Source of the DNA: VFMC01 sp050248155
Lineage (GTDB): Bacteria > Actinomycetota > Acidimicrobiia > Acidimicrobiales > Ilumatobacteraceae
Direction: 5' to 3'
Assembly: GCA_050248155.1 (NCBI GenBank)
Contig: JBFWSW010000003.1
Location: forward strand, 62,001-126,000
Length of the DNA stretch: 64,000 bases
Every line of letters begins with the position of its first letter. Within the stretch, counting starts at the first letter, position 1. Both the position numbers and the translations under genes were made by a program. Below, one piece after another: positions 40,840 through 50,200 of this stretch. The notes under the pieces are model-generated. The model was given only the letters and a program-made list of their open reading frames with translations. It did not search any database and had not been told where the DNA came from.

Positions 40840-41434
40840 GGGTGCGAACTTCCGCGGTGTCGGGCGCCGTCTCGGCGGATCGTGTCGTCAGGCCTCGGGC
40901 CTCCGCATAGTCCATCAACCGCTTCTGCATCGCCTTTCTTCCCCGGTGCAGCCTCGACATCACGGTGCCGATCGGGATGTCGAGCATCTCGGCGATCTCC
41001 TTGTACGTGAAGTCCTCGACGTCTGCCAGGAGCACGGGCATCCGGAACGTCTCCGGCAGGGCCTCCAGCGCTTCCTTCACCTCATCGTCGGTGAAGAGAT
41101 CGAACAGCTGGTCCTCGGCGCTGCGACTCGTCGTGCCGATCGTGCCCAACCGCCGATACATGTACAGCTCCTCGACGTCGTCGAGCTCGGTCTCGGTCGG
41201 GCGTCGCTGCTTCGCGCGGTAGATGTTGATGTAGGTGTTGGTCAGGATGCGGAACAGCCAGGCCCGGAGGTTGGTGCCCTCCTCGAAGCCTGCGAACCCG
41301 CGGTACGCACGCAGGTAGGTCTCCTGCAGGAGGTCTTCGGCGTCGGCCCGGTTGCGCGTCATGCGCAGCGCCGCGCTGTACAGCTGCGGTGCGTACTGCA
41401 TCGCCTCGGCGGCGAAGGCGTTTCGGTCGGCCAT
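40832..41434 (-). CDS. SigR/SigH-like ECF sigma factor
   Basis: This 200-residue extracytoplasmic-function sigma factor has region 2 at about 10-80 (RNRADAEDLLQETYLRAYRGF, ENLRAW-like) and region 4 at about 125-180 (LPETFRMPVLLADVEDFTYKEIAEMLDIPIGTVMSRLHRGR). With the adjacent RsrA-like gene it should control the oxidative (thiol) stress response. The start is an ATG with TAGGGT 6 nt upstream on the reverse strand, suggesting a leaderless message. I did not find a convincing SigR-type promoter upstream. Confidence 0.92.
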   Translation of the reverse strand: MADRNAFAAEAMQYAPQLYSAALRMTRNRADAEDLLQETYLRAYRGFAGFEEGTNLRAWLFRILTNTYINIYRAKQRRPTETELDDVEELYMYRRLGTIGTTSRSAEDQLFDLFTDDEVKEALEALPETFRMPVLLADVEDFTYKEIAEMLDIPIGTVMSRLHRGRKAMQKRLMDYAEARGLTTRSAETAPDTAEVRTHG

Positions 41435-41440
41435 GGACCG

Positions 41441-41446
41441 ACCCTA
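41441..41446 (-). promoter_or_regulatory. leaderless -10 box (TAGGGT) of sigR-rsrA
   Basis: On the reverse strand TAGGGT lies 6 nt before the ATG at 41434. Confidence 0.5.
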
Positions 41447-41490
41447 CCCAAACGATGCGCCGGCCGATCCTCCGCCCGCGCGGGCTCGCT

Positions 41491-42867
41491 CTACCGCTCC
41501 GCGTTCGAGAACCTTCGCGCCTTGCCGGTTCGCGGATCGCGCACGAGCGCGTCGACCCGGCGCACGGCGACCCGTGCGGTGGCCGCGCCTCCCGCTGCGA
41601 GCGCGGCGACCAGCTCGCCCTCGAGGACGTGCAGGTCGACGTACCCGTCGGCCACGACGTCGACGCCGACGTCGCTGCCGTCGGCGTGCACCCTGAAGTC
41701 GCGGACGCCCGGGTTCCGAACCATCACCGAGCGAATGGTGAGCGGGTGGATGGCGACCCCGGCGACGCGGAGGTGCTCGTCGGACCGGCCTTGCAGGACG
41801 GCCCGCTGATGGCCGTGCGCCGCCGGTGGCATCAGCGTCATGGCGTCGTCGAGGCGGTAACGGATGAGTGGTTGGGTGAGGTTGAACAGGTTCGTGACGA
41901 GCACGTGGTGCGCCTCGACGCCAGGAGCGACGGGGCGGTCGTCGGCGTCGACCGGTTCGACGATCGCGAGATCGCCGGCGAAGTCGAACACGTCGCTGCC
42001 GGGTGGTGCCGCCCCGATGAGGCCCTCGCTGGACGCGAACGAGTTCCCCGGCGGGCCGCCGAAACCGATGGCGATGCGCTCGGCGACGTCGGGGGTCAGC
42101 TGCTCGCTGGTCACCTGCACTGCCTGGGGACGGATCGACAGGTCGCCGGCGGCCTGGGCATCGGCGAGCCGTGCGATCGTCGATGCGTATCCGTTCAGCA
42201 CGAGCGGCTGAGCGTCTTGCACTCGCTCGACGAGGTCGCGGAACGGCAGGGTCGCCGGAGCGAAGGTCACCGCCGCCAGCGCACGGTCTGCGATCGAGGG
42301 CAGGATCCGGGTGGCGTGCACGCAGACCGGTGCGGCGACGACCGTGATCGGCACCGGGAATGGCAGGGGCCAGCCGACGGCCGCGGCAAGCGGCGCCAGC
42401 CCGGGACGGAGGATCGCGCCGACGTACTCCGCCGCCGCGGTGTGGTGATACGCGAAGATCCCGCGTTCGCCCGAGCTGCCACCCGATGCGATCACCACGT
42501 ACTCGTCGGCGAAGAGGTGGGGGTGCTCGGCGAGCGACGACAGGTGTGCCTCGACGGCCGCCCGGGTCAGGCGACGGTCGGTCACGATCTCGTCGTAGGC
42601 CGACATCATCTCGCCCTTGGTCATGACCGGCAGGGACGCGAGGTCGGCGAGGTCGAACGTCGAAGGATCGATGCCGGCGAGGCGTCGGGCGTGGAACGGA
42701 GCATGCTCGATGGCCGCTGCGAGCAGCGTGCGCAGCCGTGAGGTCTGCAACTCGCGGAGCTGCGCCGAACCACATCGGAGCCGGTCGAAGTGCTGTGGCA
42801 TCTCGGCGACGAGCTGCGCGCGTGCCGAATCGAGGGTGGTCGAGGGTGGGGCCGCCGGGATGGTCAT
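41491..42867 (-). CDS. phenylacetate-CoA ligase-like adenylate-forming enzyme
   Basis: This 458-residue protein belongs to the ANL (acyl-adenylate) superfamily, PaaK-like subgroup. It has VVIASGGSSGERGIFAY (phosphate loop), QVTSEQLTPD and LIRYRLDD, and a short C-terminal domain. It lacks the usual GWRTGD-type hinge and some family-length, so its exact substrate is not clear. It would activate an aryl or acyl acid to its CoA ester. The ATG overlaps the TetR stop by four bases, so the regulator and enzyme are co-translated from one operator. Confidence 0.78.
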   Translation of the reverse strand: MTIPAAPPSTTLDSARAQLVAEMPQHFDRLRCGSAQLRELQTSRLRTLLAAAIEHAPFHARRLAGIDPSTFDLADLASLPVMTKGEMMSAYDEIVTDRRLTRAAVEAHLSSLAEHPHLFADEYVVIASGGSSGERGIFAYHHTAAAEYVGAILRPGLAPLAAAVGWPLPFPVPITVVAAPVCVHATRILPSIADRALAAVTFAPATLPFRDLVERVQDAQPLVLNGYASTIARLADAQAAGDLSIRPQAVQVTSEQLTPDVAERIAIGFGGPPGNSFASSEGLIGAAPPGSDVFDFAGDLAIVEPVDADDRPVAPGVEAHHVLVTNLFNLTQPLIRYRLDDAMTLMPPAAHGHQRAVLQGRSDEHLRVAGVAIHPLTIRSVMVRNPGVRDFRVHADGSDVGVDVVADGYVDLHVLEGELVAALAAGGAATARVAVRRVDALVRDPRTGKARRFSNAER

Positions 42868-43478
42868 CGGGTGCTCCTGTCGCCGAGGGCCGTTGCCTCG
42901 ACAGCGCGGGCCATGTCGATCGCGAGTCGGGCTGTGTCGAGGGATGGGTCGCTCATGTGCTCGGTGACGAGCCCCGTGGCCGTGGCCAGCGCGATGACGG
43001 CCAGGTCGCGCGCGGGCATCGGCGGTTCGCCGCCGGCAGCTCGGTGCACCTCCTCCACGAGGCTCGTGATGCTCTCGATCGTGCGCCGGTGCAGCTCGGC
43101 GTACCGTTCGTTCACCTGCGGGTGCCGCCACGCGTGGGCACGGAACTCGAGCAGCGCGGCCTGCCACGCCGTCGATCCGACGCTCGTCCTGATCGCCTGC
43201 TCGATGAGCGGTGCGACACCCGACCCGCCCGCTGCGGAGGCCTGCGTGACCGACGCCTCGTGCCGGCGCTCGATGTTCTCCTCGAGGACGGCGAGGAACA
43301 GGTCGTCCTTGCCCTGGAAGCGTGAGTACACAGCGCCCTTCGAGAAACCTGCCCGATCGGCGATGACGTCGAGCGACGCGCCGTGGTACCCGTGCTGCTC
43401 GAACTGTTCACGAGCCGCGTCGAGCACCGCCCGACGGTTGGCCTCACGCACCTCCGCTCGGTTGCGCCGTACTACCAT
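42864..43478 (-). CDS. TetR-family repressor
   Basis: This 204-residue repressor has an N-terminal helix-turn-helix (NRRAVLDAAREQFEQHGYHGASLDVIADRAGFSKGAVY, split here over residues 12-51) and an effector-binding C-terminal domain. It probably controls itself and the ligase downstream. A 30-bp near-perfect palindrome overlaps its start codon. The palindrome overlaps the -10-like TACTCT of the same gene, so binding would block initiation. The effector is unknown, perhaps an aryl acid or its CoA ester. Confidence 0.88.
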   Translation of the reverse strand: MVVRRNRAEVREANRRAVLDAAREQFEQHGYHGASLDVIADRAGFSKGAVYSRFQGKDDLFLAVLEENIERRHEASVTQASAAGGSGVAPLIEQAIRTSVGSTAWQAALLEFRAHAWRHPQVNERYAELHRRTIESITSLVEEVHRAAGGEPPMPARDLAVIALATATGLVTEHMSDPSLDTARLAIDMARAVEATALGDRSTR

Positions 43479-43506
43479 ACCGAGAGTATTGCAATACTCT
43501 CAGTAT
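43477..43506. promoter_or_regulatory. TetR operator overlapping start codon
   Basis: A perfect 20-bp palindrome (GAGAGTATTGCAATACTCTC, 43482-43501) extends on both sides with ATAC/GTAT to 30 bp with one mismatched pair. It overlaps the start codon of the TetR gene. The reverse-strand TACTCT (43483-43488) is 4 nt from the ATG. Confidence 0.8.
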
Positions 43507-43509
43507 CAA

Positions 43510-44058
43510 TCAAGGGGTCTGGTCCGCACGGGGCCGGCACGACGCGACGGACGGATGGCCGTCGGCGACGAGGCGCATGAAGCCGTCCACCGATCCGACG
43601 AAGCGCTCGAGCAGGTCGGCGAGCTGCACGCGCTCGGCCGCCGAGTAGTCGCTCATCAGATGGGTCAGGAAGATGCCACGTCGCCGGGCGACCTCGGCGT
43701 GGCGGCGCGTGCCGAGCGCCGTCAGCGACACCATGACGACCCGGCCGTCCTCGTCCGACGACTGCCTCGAGGCGAAGCCGTCGTTCACCAAGCGCTGGAC
43801 GGCGCGCGTCGCGGTCGAGGGGTCGACACGAAGTGCGTCGGCCAGCTCGCTCATCCGCCACTGCGGCCGGGTGACCAGCACGTCGAGCGTGTCCGCCTGC
43901 CCCGGGTCGAGCGCGTCGTCCCCGGTGCCGTACAGGTGCTCGCGCAGCCTCGACGCCGATGCGCCGCGCCGCATCTCGATCCAGGCGAGACCGATGCGCA
44001 CCGCCAACCGGAGCTGGTCGGGTTGGCGCAGGTCGACGGGCTCGAAGGCGGACGACAT
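43510..44058 (-). CDS. MarR-family regulator
   Basis: This 182-residue regulator has a winged-helix DNA-binding domain (residues ~58-120: MSELADALRVDPSTATRAVQRLV and the wing SSDEDGRVVMVSLTALG). It lies between the TetR operon and the divergent hydrolase gene, with 21 bases from start to start. It could repress the divergent hydrolase. I chose the ATG at 44058, with TACCCT 9 nt upstream on the reverse strand. Confidence 0.88.
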   Translation of the reverse strand: MSSAFEPVDLRQPDQLRLAVRIGLAWIEMRRGASASRLREHLYGTGDDALDPGQADTLDVLVTRPQWRMSELADALRVDPSTATRAVQRLVNDGFASRQSSDEDGRVVMVSLTALGTRRHAEVARRRGIFLTHLMSDYSAAERVQLADLLERFVGSVDGFMRLVADGHPSVASCRPRADQTP

Positions 44059-44066
44059 GTCGAAAG

Positions 44067-44073
44067 TAGGGTA
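44067..44073. promoter_or_regulatory. overlapping divergent -10 boxes of marR and hydrolase
   Basis: TAGGGTA holds TAGGGT (forward, 44067-44072) 7 nt before the hydrolase ATG and TACCCT (reverse, 44068-44073) 9 nt before the MarR ATG. The intergenic gap of 21 bp leaves no room for two separate promoters. Confidence 0.5.
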
Positions 44074-44079
44074 ACGCCG

Positions 44080-44790
44080 ATGGGCGGCCCGAGCGAGGAC
44101 GGAGCGGCTGGTCAGGCGGCCACCCCACTCGACGTCCTGGGCGTGCTCGCGACCCAGGAGGTGATGGTCGCTCCGCACCTGCGCCACGTCGAGATGTTCA
44201 CGATGAAGGGTTTGCTCACGCTGATGTGGCACGAGCCCTCCGACGAGAGCACACCGGGTGCGGCGATCGTGGCGTGCGGCGGGGCGATGGGAGGGCTGCT
44301 CGGACCGGCCGGCGGCCTGTACCACCGCCTGGGGGAGGAGTGGGCTGCGCGCGGCGTCCCCGTGCTCCGCGTCAGCTACCGGCGGCCGAACGATCTCGAC
44401 ACCTGCTGCGTCGACGTCGCGGCGGCGGTGCAACTCGCGATGGGCGCCTCGGGTGCCGAGCGGGCCGTCGTCATGGGGCACAGCTTCGGCGGCGCCGTCG
44501 CCGTACGGGTCGGGGTGGGGTTGAGCCCCATGGTGTCGGGTGTGGTCACCTTTGCGACGCAGTCGGCCGGATGCGAGCTCGCGGCCGGGCTGGAGGGCAA
44601 GCCGCTGCTCATGTTCCACGGCGAGCGCGACGAGATCCTGCCCATCGAAGCGAGCGAGATGGTGCGTCTCATCGCCGGCCACGGCGAGCTCGTCCGGTTG
44701 CCCGGCGACGGGCACCTTCTCGCGAAGAGCGGTGACATCGTGTGGGAGCGGCTCGAGGAGTGGCTCCCCGCAGTCTTGATGAACCCTTGA
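44080..44790 (+). CDS. alpha/beta hydrolase
   Basis: This 236-residue alpha/beta hydrolase resembles dienelactone-hydrolase-like or acetyl-hydrolase members, with the nucleophile elbow GHSFGGAVA, an acid in HGERDEILP and the histidine in PGDGHLL. A Cys-rich patch (DTCCVDVA) precedes the nucleophile. The ATG follows TAGGGT by 7 nt, so the message is likely leaderless. It is divergent from a MarR gene, which probably regulates it. The substrate is unknown. Confidence 0.82.
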   Translation: MGGPSEDGAAGQAATPLDVLGVLATQEVMVAPHLRHVEMFTMKGLLTLMWHEPSDESTPGAAIVACGGAMGGLLGPAGGLYHRLGEEWAARGVPVLRVSYRRPNDLDTCCVDVAAAVQLAMGASGAERAVVMGHSFGGAVAVRVGVGLSPMVSGVVTFATQSAGCELAAGLEGKPLLMFHGERDEILPIEASEMVRLIAGHGELVRLPGDGHLLAKSGDIVWERLEEWLPAVLMNP

Positions 44791-44826
44791 GGTTGCTCCG
44801 GCCTAGGAGTGGGAACGACTTCTTCG

Positions 44827-44845
44827 TCAGACACCGTGCCTGACA
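44827..44845. repeat. short imperfect palindrome (REP-like)
   Basis: GTCAGACACCGTGCCTGAC is a 19-nt imperfect palindrome (centre C at 44836, one mismatched pair). It resembles the GTGCCTGACACC intergenic repeat core of other bacteria, as recalled from memory. It lies in the 450-base gap 44791-45240. Confidence 0.4.
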
Positions 44846-44883
44846 CCGCTCCGGGTGGAGAGGCCCGGAACCGCTTTGTCACG

Positions 44884-44919
44884 CGAGAGCCCCTCGTCCC
44901 CCTGGACGAGGGGCTCTCG
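44884..44919 (+). terminator. strong hairpin terminator
   Basis: A perfect 16-bp stem (CGAGAGCCCCTCGTCC with its complement) and a 4-nt loop lie 94 bases after the hydrolase stop. It is followed by a short T-poor tail. The remainder of the gap, 44920-45240, shows no gene or repeat I can support. Confidence 0.7.
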
Positions 44920-45240
44920 TGTCGATGGGGCGATCCTGCCGGTCCGGCCGTTCACACGTCGGGCATGAGCGCGGGCTCGGCCGGACCGGCGCCGGAAGCC
45001 TTCCCAGCGCGGCGAAGCGCAAACTCGCAAGGTTCTGTCAAGAACGGCGACGGTCCGTGGACGCCGATCGTGCTGCCGCGTACGGTCGGGGTTTCCGCCT
45101 CGTACTGCATCACTCACCGTGGCGGGAACCACCGGGTGGCCCCACCTGGGAGCGGGCGGGTGGGGCCTCCACCCGATGGCGCGGGTGATGTCGGGTCGTG
45201 GCTGTACGAGCTGCGCGACGACTGTCGATCGCTCGAGTCG

Positions 45241-46479
45241 TCACGCCCACATGGTTGCGATCGGCGCGGCGACGAGGCGATCCCCGAGCACGACGACTTG
45301 GCGTCCGGTGTGCAGCACGACGCCGAGTGCGAAGCGGTCGCCGAGACGATCGCGGAGGTACGCGAGGTGGCGCGCGTCGCTGGGCCGCGGCGTCGCGGTG
45401 GCCTTGACCTCGATCCCCGCGACGTGTGGGCCACGCTCGACGATCAGGTCCACTTCCCGCTGGTCGCGATCGCGGTAGTGCGCGAGCGTGACGGACCGGT
45501 CGGCCCATGTGGCTTGCTTGGCGATCTCTGCCACGACGAACGACTCGAGGAGAGGTCCGAACCACGGGCTGTCCGGACGTGCCAGGTCATCGCCGGTTTG
45601 GTCGACGAGGTGCGCTGCGAGGGCAGTGTCGACGAGATGCGCCCGGCGGCGACGCTTGGCCCGAGTCGTCCGGCTCGTCGTCCAGCCGTGGAGCACGCGC
45701 ACGAGGTACAGCGTCTCGAGCACGGCAAGGTACGACTCGACGAGGCCCGCGCTGGCCTGCAGTTCACGACTCAGGTCGGTGGCGACGACCTCGCCCGCCG
45801 TGCGCGCGGCCACCTGGTCGAGAAGCTGCGCCACCAGCGCCGGGCGTCGCACCTCCGCTGCCTGCTCGACGTTCGCCAGCGCGGTGACCGTTCGAAGGTA
45901 CGAGTCGCACCACGTCGTCCGGAAGCGGCGGGTGGTCGGGCCGAGCACCATCTCGGGGAACCCGCCCTGCGCGATCAGCTCGGCGTAGTCCGATCGATGC
46001 AACGGCGCGTCGGTCGGACCGACGACGTGGCCTGCGAAGAGCGCGTCCAGGAACGTCTCCTGCACGCCGAGGCGTTCGCCCATCGACAAGGGCAAGAGCT
46101 CGGTCAGGCCGATGCGTCCCGTCAGCGTCTCCGACAACGTGCGAGTCGACAGGAACCGGGTCGATCCGGCGAGGAGGTACTGCCCGCGACGGTCGGATCC
46201 GTCGAGCTGCGCCTTGAGCGCGAGGAGCAGCCCGTCCCCGCCACGTTGGAACTCGTCGATGGCGACGTCGTCGGGCTGGCCATCGAGGAACCCCACGGGG
46301 TCGAGCAGCGCAGCATCCAATGCCCCCGGCTCGTCCAGTGTCACGACCGGTCCTCGTTGCTGCTGCACCTGCCTCACGAGCGTGCTCTTGCCTGCCTGGC
46401 GCGGCCCGTTGATCACGACGGCGCGAAACCCGGCCAGGAGTTCCTGAGTCGGCCCTCTCAGGTGCCGTGCGATCTCCAC
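45241..46479 (-). CDS. DUF4143 AAA-type ATPase
   Basis: This 412-residue protein has the P-loop GPRQAGKST near residue 25, the Walker B-like VAIDEFQRGGD and the C-terminal DUF4143 nuclease-like region (REVDLIVERG, GIEVKATATPRPSDARHL). Such proteins are sometimes toxin-like or mobile-gene partners; their role is not known. The GTG start has TAGCCT 6 nt upstream on the reverse strand. It lies 120 bases from tRNA-Thr, with the 450-base gap on its other side, which suggests an accessory insertion. Confidence 0.85.
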   Translation of the reverse strand: MEIARHLRGPTQELLAGFRAVVINGPRQAGKSTLVRQVQQQRGPVVTLDEPGALDAALLDPVGFLDGQPDDVAIDEFQRGGDGLLLALKAQLDGSDRRGQYLLAGSTRFLSTRTLSETLTGRIGLTELLPLSMGERLGVQETFLDALFAGHVVGPTDAPLHRSDYAELIAQGGFPEMVLGPTTRRFRTTWCDSYLRTVTALANVEQAAEVRRPALVAQLLDQVAARTAGEVVATDLSRELQASAGLVESYLAVLETLYLVRVLHGWTTSRTTRAKRRRRAHLVDTALAAHLVDQTGDDLARPDSPWFGPLLESFVVAEIAKQATWADRSVTLAHYRDRDQREVDLIVERGPHVAGIEVKATATPRPSDARHLAYLRDRLGDRFALGVVLHTGRQVVVLGDRLVAAPIATMWA

Positions 46480-46485
46480 ACGGCA

Positions 46486-46491
46486 AGGCTA
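46486..46491 (-). promoter_or_regulatory. leaderless -10 box (TAGCCT) of DUF4143 gene
   Basis: On the reverse strand TAGCCT lies 6 nt before the GTG at 46479. Confidence 0.5.
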
Positions 46492-46599
46492 GTCGCGGCT
46501 AATGAGGATTTGCCGAATACCTAATCGAGACCTGCCGACCGCCTGATGCGGATCTGAAAGGATCCGAGCGAGGCTGAGAGTCTTCGATTGCGTGGCGAC

Positions 46600-46675
46600 T
46601 GGAGCCCAGACAGGGAATCGAACCCTGGACCTTTTCATTACGAGTGAAATGCTCTACCGACTGAGCTATCTGGGC
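46600..46675 (-). tRNA. tRNA-Thr (anticodon CGT)
   Basis: The reverse strand folds as a cloverleaf: acceptor GCCCAGA/TCTGGGC, D-arm AGCTCAGTCGGTAGAGC, anticodon stem TTTCA/TGAAA with loop CTCGTAA (anticodon CGT, codon ACG) and T-loop GGGTTCGATTCCC. The CCA end is encoded (46600-46602). Confidence 0.95.
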
Positions 46676-46790
46676 GAGGCGGCGAAGACCAGGGCGAAAC
46701 CCGAGAACTCGTGCCCGACTACGGCCCGGCATCGTATCGCTCGAACGACGCGCGCCGACGCTGATTCTCCGATGTCCGGCGGACGGGAGG

Positions 46791-47153
46791 TCAGGTGCAG
46801 AACTCGTCGACCGCGATGCTGGCGTCGAGCATCGCATCGAAGTCGGGTTCGTTTCCGGCGAGACGGTCCTCGAGCAGCTCGTACAGCGTCTCCATCTCCT
46901 CGGCGACCTCACGTGGCGCTTGATCGCTGATCCGGGCGAGCTCCATCGCGGCGGCGACGCTCTCGTCGGCGTCTTGCAGCTCGCCGACCGCCTTCCACCG
47001 GTCGCAGAACTCCGCGGGCGCCAATGTCGCCGGCGCCGATGCGCGCTCGCCGACGGAACTGTCATCGTCGTCGCCGGAGCAACCTCCGAGGGTCGCCGCC
47101 ACGACGATGGCGGCTGCCCAGCTCGTGGTGCGGGGTGCCCGCAGTCGACTCAC
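46791..47153 (-). CDS. small lipoprotein, unknown
   Basis: This 120-residue lipoprotein has a signal peptide ending in the lipobox LGGC near residue 23, followed by an Asp/Ser-rich stretch (SGDDDDSSVG) and a helical acidic domain. The predicted sequence has FCDRWKAVGEL and a C-terminal DEFC, so one disulfide may form between the two cysteines. I chose the GTG at 47153; the upstream in-frame region looks like noise. The family is not recognised. Confidence 0.65.
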   Translation of the reverse strand: MSRLRAPRTTSWAAAIVVAATLGGCSGDDDDSSVGERASAPATLAPAEFCDRWKAVGELQDADESVAAAMELARISDQAPREVAEEMETLYELLEDRLAGNEPDFDAMLDASIAVDEFCT

Positions 47154-47278
47154 GTGTCCCGTCCCCGTCGTCCAGACGCCACGCTCGATCCGGTCGTGGT
47201 CCGGGGGAGCGTAGCTGGCGAACCGGCAGCGCTCGGGGACATCGCACCGCGACGCGTCGGTCACGTCGGTCGACGACC

Positions 47279-50200
47279 TCACGTGGAGAGGTGAGCCAGC
47301 TGCGCTGAGCCGGGAATGCTGACCGTCGCTGCGGGCGAACCGTCGGGCAGCGCGACGCACAGCAGCAGCTCGGCGACATCGCGGCCGGTGGCCGCACGAA
47401 GGGCCTGTTCGTATGCCTGCAGCTGCACCCGGTAGCGGTCGACGAGCACCTCGGGCGTCTCGAGGACGTGATCGGTCTTGAAGTCGACGACCACGAAGCG
47501 CCCGTCCTCCATCCAGATCGCGTCGATGATGCCGTAGATGCCGATCGGACCGGAATCGGGCCCGAGGACCTCGGCGCCGACGTACATCTCGCGACGCACC
47601 GTGCCCACCTCGGCAGCGCGCCGGAGGCGGGCGAAGACCTCGCTGGCGAGCACCGACTCGACCAACCGCACGACATACGGGCGGAACCGATCGGGCACGG
47701 CTTCGCTGGTGCACTGCCGATCGATCAGCTCACCCAGCCCGGCGTGCGGGTCGTTGAGGTCGACGACCTGCAGCGCACCGTGCACTGCACGCCCGATGCG
47801 GGTGCCGTACCGCCCGATCTGATCGGGGAGCGCTGCGAACGCTCGAGCGTGCTTGGCGTGCACGCTCGCGCCCGGGCCGTCGATCGGTTCGAGACCCCCC
47901 TCGGCCGGTGCGACCATCTCGTCGTCGACGGGGGCCGTGGCGTCGGGCACGAGGGGTGCCTCAGCGACGGCCGTGGACGCCTCGTCACGGCGTTGGCGGA
48001 GCGAGGTCGCGGACCAACTCGACCGGATCGTCCACTCGATCGGCCGCGGGTCGGGATGGTCGACGTGCGGATCGAGCTCGGTGACGGCATCGGGCGGTGA
48101 GAGCTCGGGCTCGACGAGCTCGAGCGGTGTGCGGTGCGACTCGTCGAGGTGCACGTCCATCTCGCCCGCCGAGTTGCGGCCCCGTCCTCCGGCCCGGTGC
48201 AGGCACACCACCACGTGGTCCTGCGCCCGTGTGCAGGCGACGTAGGCGAGACGGGCGGCCTCGAGCTCGGCCTGGAGGCTGTCACCGCTGCTGTCCCAGT
48301 CGAGCGTGGCGAGCTTGCCCACCTTCACCGAGACGGTCGCCCCGCCGGGCGAGTCAGCGAACCGGGCGCGCACGAGCTCGCCCGACGGTCGCTGTCGACC
48401 GAGCCCAGCGGCCACCACGATGGGGAACTCGAGACCCTTTGCAGCGTGGATCGTGAGGACGTGCACCGCATCGTCATCGGTCTCGTCGGTCGTGACGTTG
48501 CTGCGGTCGTCGTTCTCGACGCGCACGGCGATCCAGCGCAAGTACTCACCGAGCGAACCACCGGTCTGCTCGAACCACCAGCGCGCCTCGTCGAGCACCA
48601 GGCGCAGCCGCCGCCACGTGGTGATGTGTGCCCCGTCGCTCATCGACGCAGCTCGCGAGCGTGACTGCTGGGCCACATGCGCGATGAGCTCGGGCGCCGG
48701 CACACGATGCCGTGATGCCGCCCAGCCGCGGAGCCACGTGAGCGCCTGCAGCACGGCGGGATGTCCCGCAGGCTGCTCGTCTGCGACGAAGGGGTTCCAA
48801 TGCCCTCCCGCGCGCCGGTGCGCGACGAGCTCGAGGTCGCTCACCGCGAGGACGCTCGTGCGCAGCGCGTTGACGACCGTGATGGCTGACGCCGAGTCGT
48901 TGATGGCCATCAGCACACGCAACAGGTCGCGCACCTCGCGGGTGTCGTACAAGAGCGCCCCGCCCTCGACAACGTATGGGATGCCCGCGCGACGGAACGC
49001 CGGTTCGAGGTGCACCAGATCGGCGCGGGTGCGCACCAGGACGGCGATGTCGGCGTGGCGCGCCGGCCGGACGGCGTCATCGACTCGGCACGGCCACGAG
49101 CCGACTGCTGTCGCCACGACGCGGGCGATGTCGGTGGCCTGCCGACGGCCGACCTCGTCCGCTGAGCCGTCGATGACGCCGCCGATCGTCGTCGCCCACG
49201 AGGGACCGTCGGGCACGTGCGCCTCCAACGGGCTGAAGGGCACCTGCCCCTTTCCCTCGTCGGCGCCGAACCACGTGCGGAACGCGGTGTTGACGAACCG
49301 GAGCACCTCGGGGCGCGACCTGAAGTTCGTGGACAGCTGCAACGGGGTGATGTCGGGCTGCGCACGGAGTCGCTCGAACAGCGTCACGTCGGCCTCGCGA
49401 AACGCGTAGATCGATTGCTTGGGGTCGCCGACGGCGAAGAGGACCGGACCCGCCGTGCCGTCCGGGGACGGCTGGGTGAGCGCGACCACGATGTCGTACT
49501 GCACCGCGTCGGTGTCCTGGAACTCGTCGACGCAGAGGTGGCTGATGTCGCGGCGCAAGCCGTCGAGGATGCGCGGGTGGTGGGTGAGGAGCCGGCGGGT
49601 GAGCACCAAGATGTCGTCGAAGGACACGTTGCCGGCTTGGTAGCGGTCGCGCGCCTCGTCGAGCACCAACGGCACCAGCACCTCGAGCACACGGACCAAC
49701 GCATCGTGGTGCACCGCCGCCATCGCTTGCCCGACGAGCGCCTTCACGTCGTCCCGGAACGGCTTGCCGTCGCTCCCCCCGAGCGAGCCGAGCCGGATGT
49801 CGGGCGCATCCTCGCGGGCCTCCGCCATCGTGGCAGCTGCTGCGAAGCGCTGCATCGCGATCGCGATCTCGCCGATCGGCTCGCGCAGCTTGGGCGGGCA
49901 GCTGCCGTCGCCGGCGAGCTCGGTCAACCGGGCAGCCAGCGACGCAGCGGTGTCACGCCAGCCGACGGGCCGGGGGATCTGCGCGTCGGCGAAGCGATCC
50001 CACTGCTGGTCGACGAGCGACACCAGCTGGTCGAAGAAGTACACGCTGTTGGATGCCACGAGGACGTCGATCGCCTCGCGGAGCAGCGGGTCGTCGAGCT
50101 CGGCGACCTGCTCGAAGAAGCGGTGCCGCACCCTCGTGGCGCGCTCGGACGATCCGGTGCCGGCGAGGAGCTCGTCCTGCGTCGAGAAGACCGGCGGCAA

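Noticed and set aside
44920..45240. Short open frames after the strong hairpin
   Set aside because: Low-complexity Arg/Gly/Pro composition, no start signals and no recognisable domain.
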